Shown: positions 45,931-57,500 of the stretch, in pieces
Position numbering within the stretch: position 1 is the stretch's first letter
How the letters are laid out: every line of letters begins with the position of its first letter
Source of the DNA: Heliocidaris erythrogramma
Lineage: Eukaryota; Echinodermata; Echinoidea; Camarodonta; Echinometridae
DNA: 64,000 nt
Direction: 5' to 3'
Assembly (NCBI GenBank): GCA_025617745.1
Contig: CM046853.1
Span: 29,453,822-29,517,821, forward strand
Notes under the pieces: generated by a model
Database searches by the model: none
What the model saw: only the letters and a program-made list of their open reading frames with translations
What the model was told of the DNA's origin: nothing
Made by a program: the position numbers and the translations under genes

Positions 45931-47785
45931 TTAATTCGTCATGAGGACGAATTAGGTGGTCTGTCCTTCAATTTGTACGATCATGATTGTAATCAGGATG
46001 ATCATAATAATGGGGAAATACTAAACTGAAGATAGGATGTCAAGAATACCATGAATGGAGGTCCTTCTTGAGGACGGGAATGTAGCAAAATGTGTAACGG
46101 TCATTGTAAAATGATTATGGTGATGATGATAATGGTGATTATGATGATTATAATGATATATGATGGCGATGATATAATAGCGATGATGATCAGGACGGTG
46201 ATGATAATAATGATGATGATACAGGATACTTGGCAGATTAACCCCTTAGCTCTAATACAGGACAGGAAATCACAATTTCCATAGGGTTGTACACAAAACT
46301 ACTGCACACTACTTTCTAATAGACATAATACGGGAAAATAAGGCAGTTTATTACATGATTTGTGATTTTTTATGTTATACTAGTCGAAGAGGATTGTAAA
46401 ATGACAGGCAAAAAGAAGCAAAAAAAAAAAAAAAAAATCGGCCCCGGGGATCGAACCAGGTACCTTGACCATGGTAGTCATGTGCTTTACCGATAGACCA
46501 GAATATTTCCCATAGAGATAACACGTAAACGAAAACGGGATTCTCAAATCACATTTTGTACTGAGAAATTGGGCATGATCCCGACATCTGATCAAAAATT
46601 GGAGACCACACTTGTAAAAGCTTATAGTCTCAGCTACAACATATTAAAATCTGGAAGAAAATAGACCAAAAATAACTGAGATACTGCTCAGAGAACGATG
46701 TCATGTAGATTCATGATTCGAAAAAAAGTCATCTTCCATAGACATAACACGCAAATAGGGAAAATTCTGACATGGCGTCTTTAATTGAAAATTTCACTGT
46801 GATGACGTCATCAAAATGAAAAATGGTGGCAACTAATTTTGTAGGAAATTGCCTCAGCTATGACATATCAAAATCTGGGCGAAAAAAGACTAATAATTAC
46901 GAATCTAGAGCCAAATTTGCATAAATGTGATGACGTCAAAACATGAAAAATAGAAATTTGGATTTCTGGTGCCATTTTGATGACGTCATAATGTTTATAA
47001 GGGTCAAATGATACATGAAATCATATCTATGATTCATACCCTACCTGATGATGACAAAAAATTGGGGGATTTATGGACTATTTAAAGAGCTAGAGTTAAT
47101 TTTGTAGAGGCATGTTTTTGCACGTTTTTACGTTATTTTCGCCATAGATGCGCGCACGGATTTTGAAGTTTGACGCGCCCGTACGACCTTATTATTGATT
47201 GAAATTGATTCCAAGTTGATGGAAATGATGAAGAAAAGTGTCAAGATTGCAAATCAATCGAAAAAACAGTGTTTTAACGTTAGTTACGACTTGCGCGCGC
47301 GTAAAACGCGCGCGCGGACACTTACGCTCGGACATTTTTGAAATGCTCAAAATGACCTGAAACGTGTGCAGACTTGATCCTACGTGATTTTGAGCATTTT
47401 TAAATTTTGACGCGCGCGTACGCGCACGTCCTGACCTCTAGATGACCTGTGAGGACATTGCTTGATGACTCGTCATTTGAAGTTTATGTGATGTGAATAT
47501 AGTTTATTTTTGATGATCGATTATGAAGATATAATCGATCTTGTAAATTTACAAAATGGCGTCTTGATGACGTCACGATGACCTGATGACCTCCAAAAGC
47601 TTAGATGACCATGTCCATGATTGACCTCATACATGACATGAAACTCGATGATATTGACATGGCCGATTTTGAGATTTGGTGGGAACAAAAATTTGCTATA
47701 AAAAGAAGAAATATTAAAAATAAAAATAAAGAAAATCTTGACAAAATTAAAAGGAGGTCTGTCATAAATGACAGACCACCTAATT
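45931..47785 (+). mobile_element. Composite repeat, copy A (Helentron-like?)
   Basis: Starts with a TTCGTCATGAGGACGAA hairpin and AGGTGGTCTGTC, and ends with a hairpin GGTCTGTCATAAATGACAGACC then ACCTAAT, so the subterminal AGGTGGTCTGTC is inverted at the far end. In between are a GAT-rich microsatellite (46100-46225), a tRNA-like segment (minus, 46515-46439), four TGACGTCA palindromes and a stretch rich in GCGCGC. Subterminal inverted repeats, a terminal hairpin and an internal microsatellite recall non-autonomous Helentron elements; this classification is inference. Further copies are at 61039-62458 and 62466-64000. Confidence 0.8.
46439..46515 (-). other. tRNA-like segment within repeat copy A
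   Basis: Minus strand: TGGTCTATCGGTAAAGCAC (A-box-like) and GGTTCGATCCC (B box). The acceptor stem does not pair and it sits at the same place in every repeat copy, so it is a repeat module, not a tRNA gene. Confidence 0.7.
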
Positions 47786-48490
47786 ATTAGTATTTTGCCC
47801 TCAAAATAACGATATGTCCAAATGGTAATGCAACAAATACAACAACGAAACATTAGGGCCTAGTACTTTAAGTAAATCATGAGGATGAATCCTCCCCCCC
47901 CCCCCCCCCCCCCCCCCAACTGAAAATCTGTTCAACCTAAAATTAGATCTTGAACAATTATTTTGTTTGATTTATTTGACGAGAAATGAAATGGATGAGA
48001 CTTTGGGCCTCCTCCCTCTGCAAATAATTATCATAAACTGAAAATATCAACGCAAATCCTTATTGTTATAGGGTATGGAATTGAAAGACTAATAATGTTC
48101 CCCTCCTGCGATTCCATTATTCTACTATCATGAGATTTGCGCGTGAACATATCGCACATGTCTGATTTGCATGGATGAGTTCTGAATCAAGCCGGTTGCT
48201 TAGCCAATGGAGAGCCGCGGCTGCTCCGAACGATCTCTCGATTTGCTAGGAAAAGTACTGGGCAGCGAGCGGGCTGGTGCGAATCGAATCTTACATCAGC
48301 TGCACTGGCGCGCCTTTGAACCGGCGCGGGTAAACATAAACGACCGATCAGCTGGTTAATTCTGTTGTCAGTGTTCTGCAAGTGGACATCTGTGAGAGGA
48401 CTATATTCCGTTTGATCATCACAATTCCATTAATCAAAGAGTCATTTTGCATATATTCTCGGTTTTTTAATTAATCTAATATCATTAAAC
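47786..48490 (+). promoter_or_regulatory. PSAT1 promoter region
   Basis: GC content rises over 48170-48340. A CCAAT box lies at 48204-48208 (TAGCCAATGG), about 290 bp upstream of the start codon. No TATA box is evident. The transcription start cannot be fixed. Confidence 0.5.
47894..47917 (+). repeat. C24 homopolymer
   Basis: Uninterrupted run of 24 C, the longest of many G or C runs in the window. Confidence 0.95.
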
Positions 48491-48541
48491 ATGAGCAGAG
48501 TGTGTAATTTCGCTGCTGGACCAGCAAAACTACCAGAAGAG
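48491..48541 (+). CDS. PSAT1: PSAT1 exon 1
   Basis: ATG at 48491, 17 codons [17 protein letters not shown], phase 0 donor GAAGAG|GTGAGA. NF-GPGP is the usual wording; here it is [10 protein letters not shown]. Confidence 0.93.
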
Positions 48542-51500
48542 GTGAGATAATAATGTCATGAATGTGGACTGTGGATGTGTTGTCTTGTTGAACTTGAAAG
48601 TCATGAAAGTTGAAGTTGTTCTTTGACTTTGTTGAATGACCATGTCATGTTGACTATGTTGTGTTTGGAATTTGGTAATGTTTCAAATGTTTCTGTAGAT
48701 GTACTACTGTAGACAGTACTCAGTATCACAAAGTTTGGAGGGTATGCACTTAGCCTGGGCTTTTCTTTGCCTTTGGCTTTGCTTTATTGCTTAACTTTGA
48801 GGCTTTTGTGTTGGCTAGCCGGCTTAGGATGACAATTTTAAAATTAGTATTCACTTTTATTCAGTGTCAATGACAATAAAGATAAATTGATTCCAGCATT
48901 TGATCAGATTAAAAAAAAAAATTCATTCAATCCACACCTATTGAACTTTGAAGGAATTAAGATTATATGAGCATGATGAGCAGATGAGTGAAAACTGAAA
49001 ATGGAGATCTGCCTAAGCCCTACTTCAATTTAATTGATTGCTGATGCTAGAGCTCTAAAAAGCAAGTTTTTCCTTTGTAGGAAATTGAACTCTTGACTTC
49101 TTGTTGGGTGCATTTGGAAGATATTTGATTTAAAGTCTTAACTCTTTAATAGTTCTTTAAATTTTGTTATGGTTCTTGCTTGGTGTCTATTGATAATATA
49201 CATTAACATGATTAACATTGTTTTAAACTTTTATGTTTCTGAATTATCAGGATTATATTTATAAAATAATAATCATGCTGATGAACATGATGAATTGGAA
49301 AAAAGACCATGCAATATCTTGTGTACCATCACTTTTCTACATATTGATCAATCACTGAATCGGTCAATGCTAAATTGATCTTGGACTCTTAATTGTTTTT
49401 CACCCCTTCTGTCCCACTCTGTCTCTGACTCTACGTTGCCCTTGCCCGATAGATTTGCCATGTTATAGGTCTTTAATTTACATGTAGAGTAGACTATAAA
49501 GTGATTTTGACTAATGCAAAAGAAAGAAGTCAAAATTGAAGAAGACTTGTATGTACGTAGTACATGTCCAAATTTCAGATTTTCCAAACAAGCCTAATGA
49601 TAGCTCATGGAACCATCGTGGGTCTGTGCCAATTGGCCTATCCGGTAAAGAGGTACATGTACATGTAGACTACATGTCGTGGTAATCACAAAAAATTAAC
49701 AGAAGAAAAAATTTCCCCTTTCAAAGTACATGTAGGCCTTAGAAGTTAGATATGAGGAAGAGTGATCCATTATTTTATTCCAATTCAATAACATCTCGAT
49801 CATCTTGATCATCAGATATTTAAACTAGTACATTGTAGGCCTAGTTCTAGTAGCTATCATACTCCAGCTTAAATTTTCTTGCAAGCTTGCCTATTGTAAC
49901 AAGTTCCCCTATTTGCTCTATGATATAAGGTTATCCCAGGTAACACAGAAATAAGTGTTTTAAGCCTAAGAAGTGTGAAATACCCCCCGAACCACCCCAA
50001 TATTTCACTTATTATATAGACTAGACTATGCTAGGCCATTCTCAGTCACGTGTGACGAAGATCCTGAAAAACAGTTCATTTAAACCAAATTTTCCAGTAT
50101 TTGTCTTGTAGTAGAAGTCTCTCATTTTGAATATTTGAATAACAATCTTACCCCAACAAATGGAGGGTAATTATGTTAAATGAGAGTACATCCATTTTCT
50201 TTCAGAGGTCCACATGAAGTTGGTCATGTGTGTGACCTCGCACGAAAAAGGGTCTTGTTGGTATTCAAACCTACTTTTCTTGTATTTGCCTGTGGAGTGC
50301 AAGTTTTCACTATTAATTGCTGTACTATGGTGGGATTGCTCTGGACAATTTGAAAGCGATCATTTTCCATGAATTGAACATTCTTTTAGAGGTGAAAATT
50401 GGGTCTGTCACGTCTGTGACCACTCAAAAAAGGCGTTTTAAAATCTGTCAGTAAAAACAGGATGGTTCAGAACTGACTACTTGTCAAAGAAAAGGAAATC
50501 TTTTTCATGTAAGATTTCCTTTTTCATGTAAGAAACTGGTAATATAAGAATATCAATAGACCAATAGTTTCACTTTACTTGTGGAAACATCTCATCTGAG
50601 CAGAAACTTTCAGGCCTTGCAATTTTTACACATTTCTGTTGCAAGAAAATTACATGAATTGCCAATACTCTGTGTTTTGATACATTTAATTGCAGCTTGA
50701 GACATTCCAGAATGTGGACTTGTCAGTCTCATGGAAGCTTCATATTCATCATACCAAGGAGTTCTATGATACGTGTAACTCCTTGATCATACTTTCTGGT
50801 TTTATTTGTAAAATAAGTGTTCAGAGATATTAAGCCAAATTTGGGGGAGGGAATAGAAATGATGCATCATGAATCCTATTCATAATATTTAATTTTATAA
50901 GTGTAGTGATATCTTTTTGAAATACTTAAATTTTTCCACCCATGATAAGTTGCAAAAGATTCAGCAGGCAGTTGTAATGCTAACATTGAATGGGTTTTTC
51001 CCTCATGCATACATGTTTAATCATCAGAGCTTTGTGTGTGCTCCAATCAGCTGTTCGGTGCTTGTAGTCTGAATTCAGACTGTATGCAAGACCTGAGGGC
51101 GGAAGTGTGGTTTATCAAATGATTTAATGCACACAAACAAGTTGAAGATTATTGTGCAAGTAAAAAGCCCCTTTTTAGTCACATCACGAGAATAAAACAT
51201 AATTGTCTACAGAAAAACAAAAATATTAAAGACTTGCTGTGCATTATGCACATTAATCAATACCATTTACTGCGTGGTATGCATTAAACAAAAAGCAATG
51301 CATGGTGGAAAATTCCCAACTCGTAGACTCTTCCTCCATAGAATTTTGCAAGCATGCAAATTTGTGATCAAAAGCCAATCTTTTTTGGAAATCATTGAAA
51401 ACTGCCGACTTCAGGTCATTACATGTATGTGACTCAGTCATGCAATGGAAAAAGAAGTTTGCCAAACAATGTCTCATCCGAGACTGACTTTAAAATTTTA

Positions 51501-54500
51501 GATTAGGGTAGATTACAAATAAAAGTCAGCAAATTTTCATAGCTTTGCATTGGAAAGGATATAGTACCGGTATATCCACCAATGTCCCACAGTGTACAAT
51601 ATTTGTTGGAATTAGTCTGTTTTATTTTTACTGCACCTGAATGATTTTTAAAACATAAAGTCTGTGAATTTAGACTATGTACGAGGGGCGGGGCTTTGTA
51701 TGTAATGTCAAAGAGCCATGCCATGTCCCATCCCTATATAATTTAGTCTAGCTGTCAGACAGTACTCTGTTGTTCACCTTTCTTGAGGTCCATCTTTGGT
51801 CATGCTTGCATCAATTTTAGTTTTTGTTTTTTGTTTTGTTTCAAAAGTTCAGATTATTTACAGTGTGTGCAACTTTGTGTTTTCTTTGTAATCATATTTG
51901 AGAATTCATTTGAGGATTATACTGTATATACTGTTTCAAAATGCCCGAGCAGACAACTACATGTAGACTATCATGTGTAGACATCTCACATACCACATGT
52001 GAGTTGTTGATGGCTGAGGCATAGTGCCCTTGAAGTCCTGAATGTCAAATAGAAGTGGAAAGACACTCAAGCAATTCTATTATTTTATTATCTCCAAGGG
52101 GCCTGTGTTGTCCCCCTGGATCAGCTGTTTTAGATTAGAATTAATTCAAATTATAATTTTCAGCACTTGGATCAACTATGAAATGGTTAGAATTTTGAAG
52201 AAAAAAAATGTTGATCCAACTAATTTTTACAATATTGTTTTTGAATTTCACAGTGAATTGACCCCATGATATTCAGTGAGAAGTTATCAAAATTATTATT
52301 TTTAAAATCATATTGCTAGGGGAAAATAATGAATCTTCCCATATAATATGATTTAGGATTGATTCACATTACCGTAATGTCACCAGTCGTGGCGCACCCT
52401 TGTTGTCCAGCTTCATTGCTGCAACGCCCTACATCAACTGCATACATGCCAACCGTTCCGTTTTTAACGGAACTGTCCCATTTTTTAAGTCTTTAGAACC
52501 ATAAAAAACGGAACATTCCGATTTTTGGGAAATAGTATTAATACTAATCGGCTTTCCATAGCATCCAAGTGCTGAGAGGATTACACTGCGCAACATGTGT
52601 GCGGCGTGTTGATGTGCGCCACGCTGTAATAATGAGGGTGCTTGTGTGTATCGTGCTATGCATATCCCTCAGCAACATGCACAGCATGCATGCATTCGCT
52701 ACGTACAGTATAGTATACCGTTTACGTTATGTATAGCGCTATCGCGAGTCGCTCATGCTCGGTACGTTTCACGTAAATATTTGTACATGATTTGTGATTT
52801 GGTTCGATTTCGGAAGAAAATCTGTCAAAATAAAAGCAACCATGAGCGGAAAAGTGTCAGCCAGGGGCCTTCAGGCAGGCCGCTGGACCCCTTACTCCAG
52901 CGAGCGCCACACCACCACAGCCGGCGATGACGGAGGTGGCGGCGGTGGCGGTGGAGCTCCCTGGAGTTACTGGACCCCTGCCAATGTGCGTTCCGTTTTC
53001 TGAATTCCAAATGTTGGCAAGTATGCAACTGCCCTAATCTCTCCGGAGCGCAATGAACGAATGCGATTGGCTAGCAGTTATTTTAACAAAATAAATAAGG
53101 AACAACTATGCAGCGTTTCGCTGGCTGCCGATCGTGCAAAGAATGACGGCTGGAAAAGTTGTTTCCAAAAAGAATTATCCACAGGGCTTTTTTATGTTCT
53201 GCTAACTTCCTCTTTTAATAGCAGACTGAAACAAAATAAGTAATATGTACCATTTTTTCTGTTTTCAATGTAACAGAGTTTAAGTTCTATAGATGTTGGC
53301 CAGACAAATTTTTTGCATGAAAAATAGTTTGGAAACAAATTATCTTTGTTCAAAGTTGGCTGTCTCGTCGAGATGCTATATGCTCCAGTCTTGACGCGCG
53401 GCCATTCCTACAACACACAAATCATGACATACATCGTAGGCAGGCCGACAAGCGCATTACACAGTGTGCATGCACAATCCGGCAAAGACAGTGCCATAGC
53501 CCAGAGCTGCCAAGTAGTACGGATTTACCGTATTTGTTATGGAATTCAAAAACAAATACGGAAGTACGGATTTTCCCTCTAAACTACGGATTTGAAGAAA
53601 TCTGATTATGCACTATTCGTCTTATACGTTGCGCACATGTATTTGTTATCACTCATACTTTCACACTCATATTGTATTATTTTCGCTGTTCCCGGAACTC
53701 CGCACTGTGTATGTACCTAAAGTGCGTACAGAAAGGAGACTGCGAACGTACTTTCACCGCACACGCAAACTTCTAGCTCAAGCTATGAGCTCAAGCGCTA
53801 GCGGTGCGGCTGCTCTTACACACCGAGGCATTAGGCGAAGCCGGCCACGCGGCCAGCCTAGCCCACGGGCGGCGCGGCGCGGCTGCCGCTTGGTGTAAGG
53901 CGGCAGTATGAGGAGCTGCTCCGTAGTGGAATCGAAAGGATGAATAGGGAACGTGAGTTTTTTAGCTGTTTTTCAGTGTTTCTAGATCTAGATAATTATC
54001 CTATTCCCAATGATAATTATTGGGGTGTCACAAAGAGTAATTGTAGGTCATTTTTAGATCTAACTTTTACAATTTTGGTTGCAGTTGCAGTTTAAAAATT
54101 TGGTATTTGGTGACTTGCAAAAAATTACGGGTTTCATCGCCAAAATACGATTTTTCAGCTTGGCATGTACGGAAAAGCTTGGCCAGAGCTTGGCAGCTCT
54201 GATAGCCAGATAGCTTCCTACGTATGGTTTAGTAGTGCACCGTGTACTGAGTAAATAGTTTTACCAAAGAGTGATTTATCTTCTAAGGTTAAGCCTTCCT
54301 TTGCAATTTATCATTAGCTAAGGGTGCGGCACCTCTGGTGCACAGTGCAGCAACACTGGTGCACAGTGCGGCAACACTGGAGCCGCAGAAGCGCCGCAGT
54401 GGCGTTCGCGCGCCGTAGAAGCAAGATCAATGCAAAGTTTGAGGTGGATTTTATTCACAAGCATTTTCGGCATCAAATGGTTGGCGATACCTCAACAAAT

Positions 54501-57500
54501 ATGGTATTTTCTGAAAATTATGAATCAAAAACTGTCACACCAGTCCACGACTGGTAACATTACCGTATTTCAGCACTTTCAAATTGATTATCAATCACTA
54601 TGGTTTGAACAAATTTGTAAATCCTGCTAATTTCTAATACATTGTCTTGATTTGAATTTCTCAGGGAACTGACAATATATGATTCATTGAGAAGTTATCA
54701 AGTTTATTTTTTTCTAAAATCCATATTCCTATGTGAAAAATTGATTGTCTGATGTTCCAAGAAATATTACATGTATGTAGGGCCAACATGTGTAGGGGAG
54801 AGCAGGGTGAAGTGGGACAAGAATCGTTTTCCATTTTTACATGGTAAATAATATCAATAGTAGGCTAAAAAACAAGGTATTTGACACAATCCCTATATTT
54901 TTAGTTTTTATGCAAATAATCATTAAAAATGAGGTACTTGAACAGGGTGAAGTGGGACACCATGGAGGTGAACTGGGACACCATGGAGGTGAACTGGGAC
55001 ACCATGGAGGTGAACTGGGACACCATGGAGGTGAACTGGGACAGTAATAGGGGTGCAGTGGGACAGTCGGGGAGAAATGGGACGAAAGTCTTGAAAATGC
55101 TAAAAATCACCTTTTTTTTGGTAGTTGTCTAAAATAAGTGCTGGGAATGTTAAAGGTATATTTATATCACTTTAAAAAAAACTTGCTGGAAAGTCACATG
55201 TAAAGTTGACCTAAAGATTCATGCCCATTTAAAAAATATTGCATGAAATGATGAGCGTTTTGTAAATTTTAAACTTATATTTCAACGGTTTTGGGCAAAA
55301 ATAAATGGTGGTTCATAATACTTCACATTTTTTTGTTACACAAAAGTTTGTTTGAAGTAGTATGAATGAACTTTAAAAAGGAATTGACCGATATGATTAT
55401 TTACAATTTTTATGTGGACCCAAAGATATTTTCATGTAATATGTAGATAGAGCATGACCGATTAAAAGCTCATTTCCCTTACATAAACGAAAAGTAACTT
55501 TGAGTTAGGGGTGGTGTCCCAGTTCTCTCACGTCCCATTTCACCCGGGCCCGCTCTCCCCTATATTGATATGCCCATCAATTTACATAGATTTGCAGGCT
55601 ATATTTTTGCTTTTGTTGCAGAGGGAGCTATTCAGAAATCAATGCAAGTATACTATACTAGTATACTATACTCGTAACGGTCCAAAAATAAAATATCACA
55701 CTATTTTTTTTTCAGTCTAAAAATATAAAATGTAACCAAATTGTTTTCATTACTTGCTTTACGCAAATTATAATTCTTTTCACATCCACACAAGTTTTCC
55801 AATTATAATTCTTTTGTAATTTATCGCATACTCCCACAACTTCAAATTTAGGGCTGAAAAAGGGAAGAAGTACCTTTAAAAATGAATATTTGTAAATCTT
55901 GTTTGAAACTCTTCCAACTTTTACAGTGTAGGTCTTGTGCTTTATAAAGTTCATTACCCAGTATAGCAAACAAAAGATAAGATAATAATGTTTCCCTTCC
56001 TCTTTTAATAGCTTTTATTATTCTACATGCAAACATGGATAGTCAGCTCATGTGTGACTCAGCTAAAATTACTGCACTGTGACCATTGACATGTTGGCCA
56101 ACTTGGCCTCTTCTTTAATATCACTGTTTATAAATGTGTGGTCAATGAGTATTCCATTTTCATTTCCTATACATGCAAACATTGGGAAAAGTGTTTGTTT
56201 GACATTGAAAAGTGTAATGGTTGTTAGTGCACATTACTATGTTTTGGGGCAAGTCCAGTGTATTTCCATTTTGTACCACAAGCTATGTTACCAACTGTTC
56301 TAAAGATTTTAATCTAACTTTATGATTGTATCAAGTTGTTTATCCTACTGCAGCTTGGATGTGGCAAATGTTCAATGCTTAGGGCTGAAAAGCGGAAGTA
56401 CCTTTAAAAATGGATATTTGTAAATCTTGTTTGAAACTCTGCCAACTTTTACAGTGTAGCTCATAGAGTTCATTACCCAGTATATCAATCAAAAGATAAG
56501 ATAATGATGTTTCCCTTCCTCCTTAATAGCTTTTATTATTCTACATGCAAACATTTAAAGTGAGCTCATGTGTGACTCAGCTAAAATTACTGCACTGTGG
56601 CCATTGACATGTTGGCCAACTTGGCCTCTTCTTAAATATCACTGTTTATAAATGTGTGGTCAATGAGTATTCCATTTTCACGTCGCCTTTTGACAAGCGG
56701 ACGTTGAGGCGCACTCCATATAAAACTTCGCCTATAAGCCGGCGCCGAGTCCACTTTGGTGATAAACCTACTGATTGCAGGACTGAGTCCGGCCCGAGTC
56801 CGGCCCGAGTCCGGCCCGAGGTCCGGCCCGAGGCTGGCCTCAAACCACATCCAGAGGTGGACTGGGATGGAGGTGGCCTCAGTCCGGCTTTTTAAAAATA
56901 GTTGATGTTACACATGCATTGAGCCGCCTTCTGAGGTGGCCTCGGTCCACTTTCAGAGGTATGTGTAACAGGGGTCTATGTTTTGGGGCAAGTCCAGTTT
57001 ATTTCCATCTTGTCCCACAGGCTATGTTACCAACTGTTCTAAAGATTTTAATCTACCTTTAGGATTGTATCAAGTTGTTTATCCTACTGCAGCTTGGATC
57101 TGGCAAATGTTGAGGGAAGTGATACATGCACTTTCAAATTCAATGTTATTCATGATTCCATAATGAATACTTGGTGACATATGGGACACAAAATGACCAA
57201 ATACCTTGCATATACCCATATATAAGCAAGTATGACACATACAATAAAACACATAAATGAAAAAATGACAATATTATGACTTTATTTTTTCCTCTGTGCA
57301 CAGGTCTTGATGAAAGCACAAAAGGAGCTGATGAACTACCAAGGACTTGGCTATGGTGTTATGGGTGAGTTTGAGAATAACATGCTGGGATGCCACTTTT
57401 CTGACTTTTGTCGGATTTTCGACGTCCGTCGAACTTCCGACTTTTTTCGGCTAAGACTCTCTTTCCATCTCTAACTCTGGCCGCCTCTCGATATACCTGC

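Noticed and set aside
45931-45960. Hammerhead ribozyme suggested by ATGAGGACGAA
   Set aside because: The GAGGACGAA half is there but the CUGAUGA core is missing; it is a simple TTCGTC/GACGAA hairpin.
46439-46515. tRNA gene (also at 62302-62378 and 63329-63408)
   Set aside because: A- and B-box-like words are present but no acceptor stem pairing, and the segment recurs at a fixed place within a repeat.
46380-46595. Similar ORFs here, at 62202-62462 and at 63207-63489
   Set aside because: Translation of the tRNA-like module and its flank in the three repeat copies.
52842-53003. 53-aa Gly-rich ORF as an independent gene
   Set aside because: Lies wholly inside a bounded transposon and ends in its terminal repeat; treated as element content.
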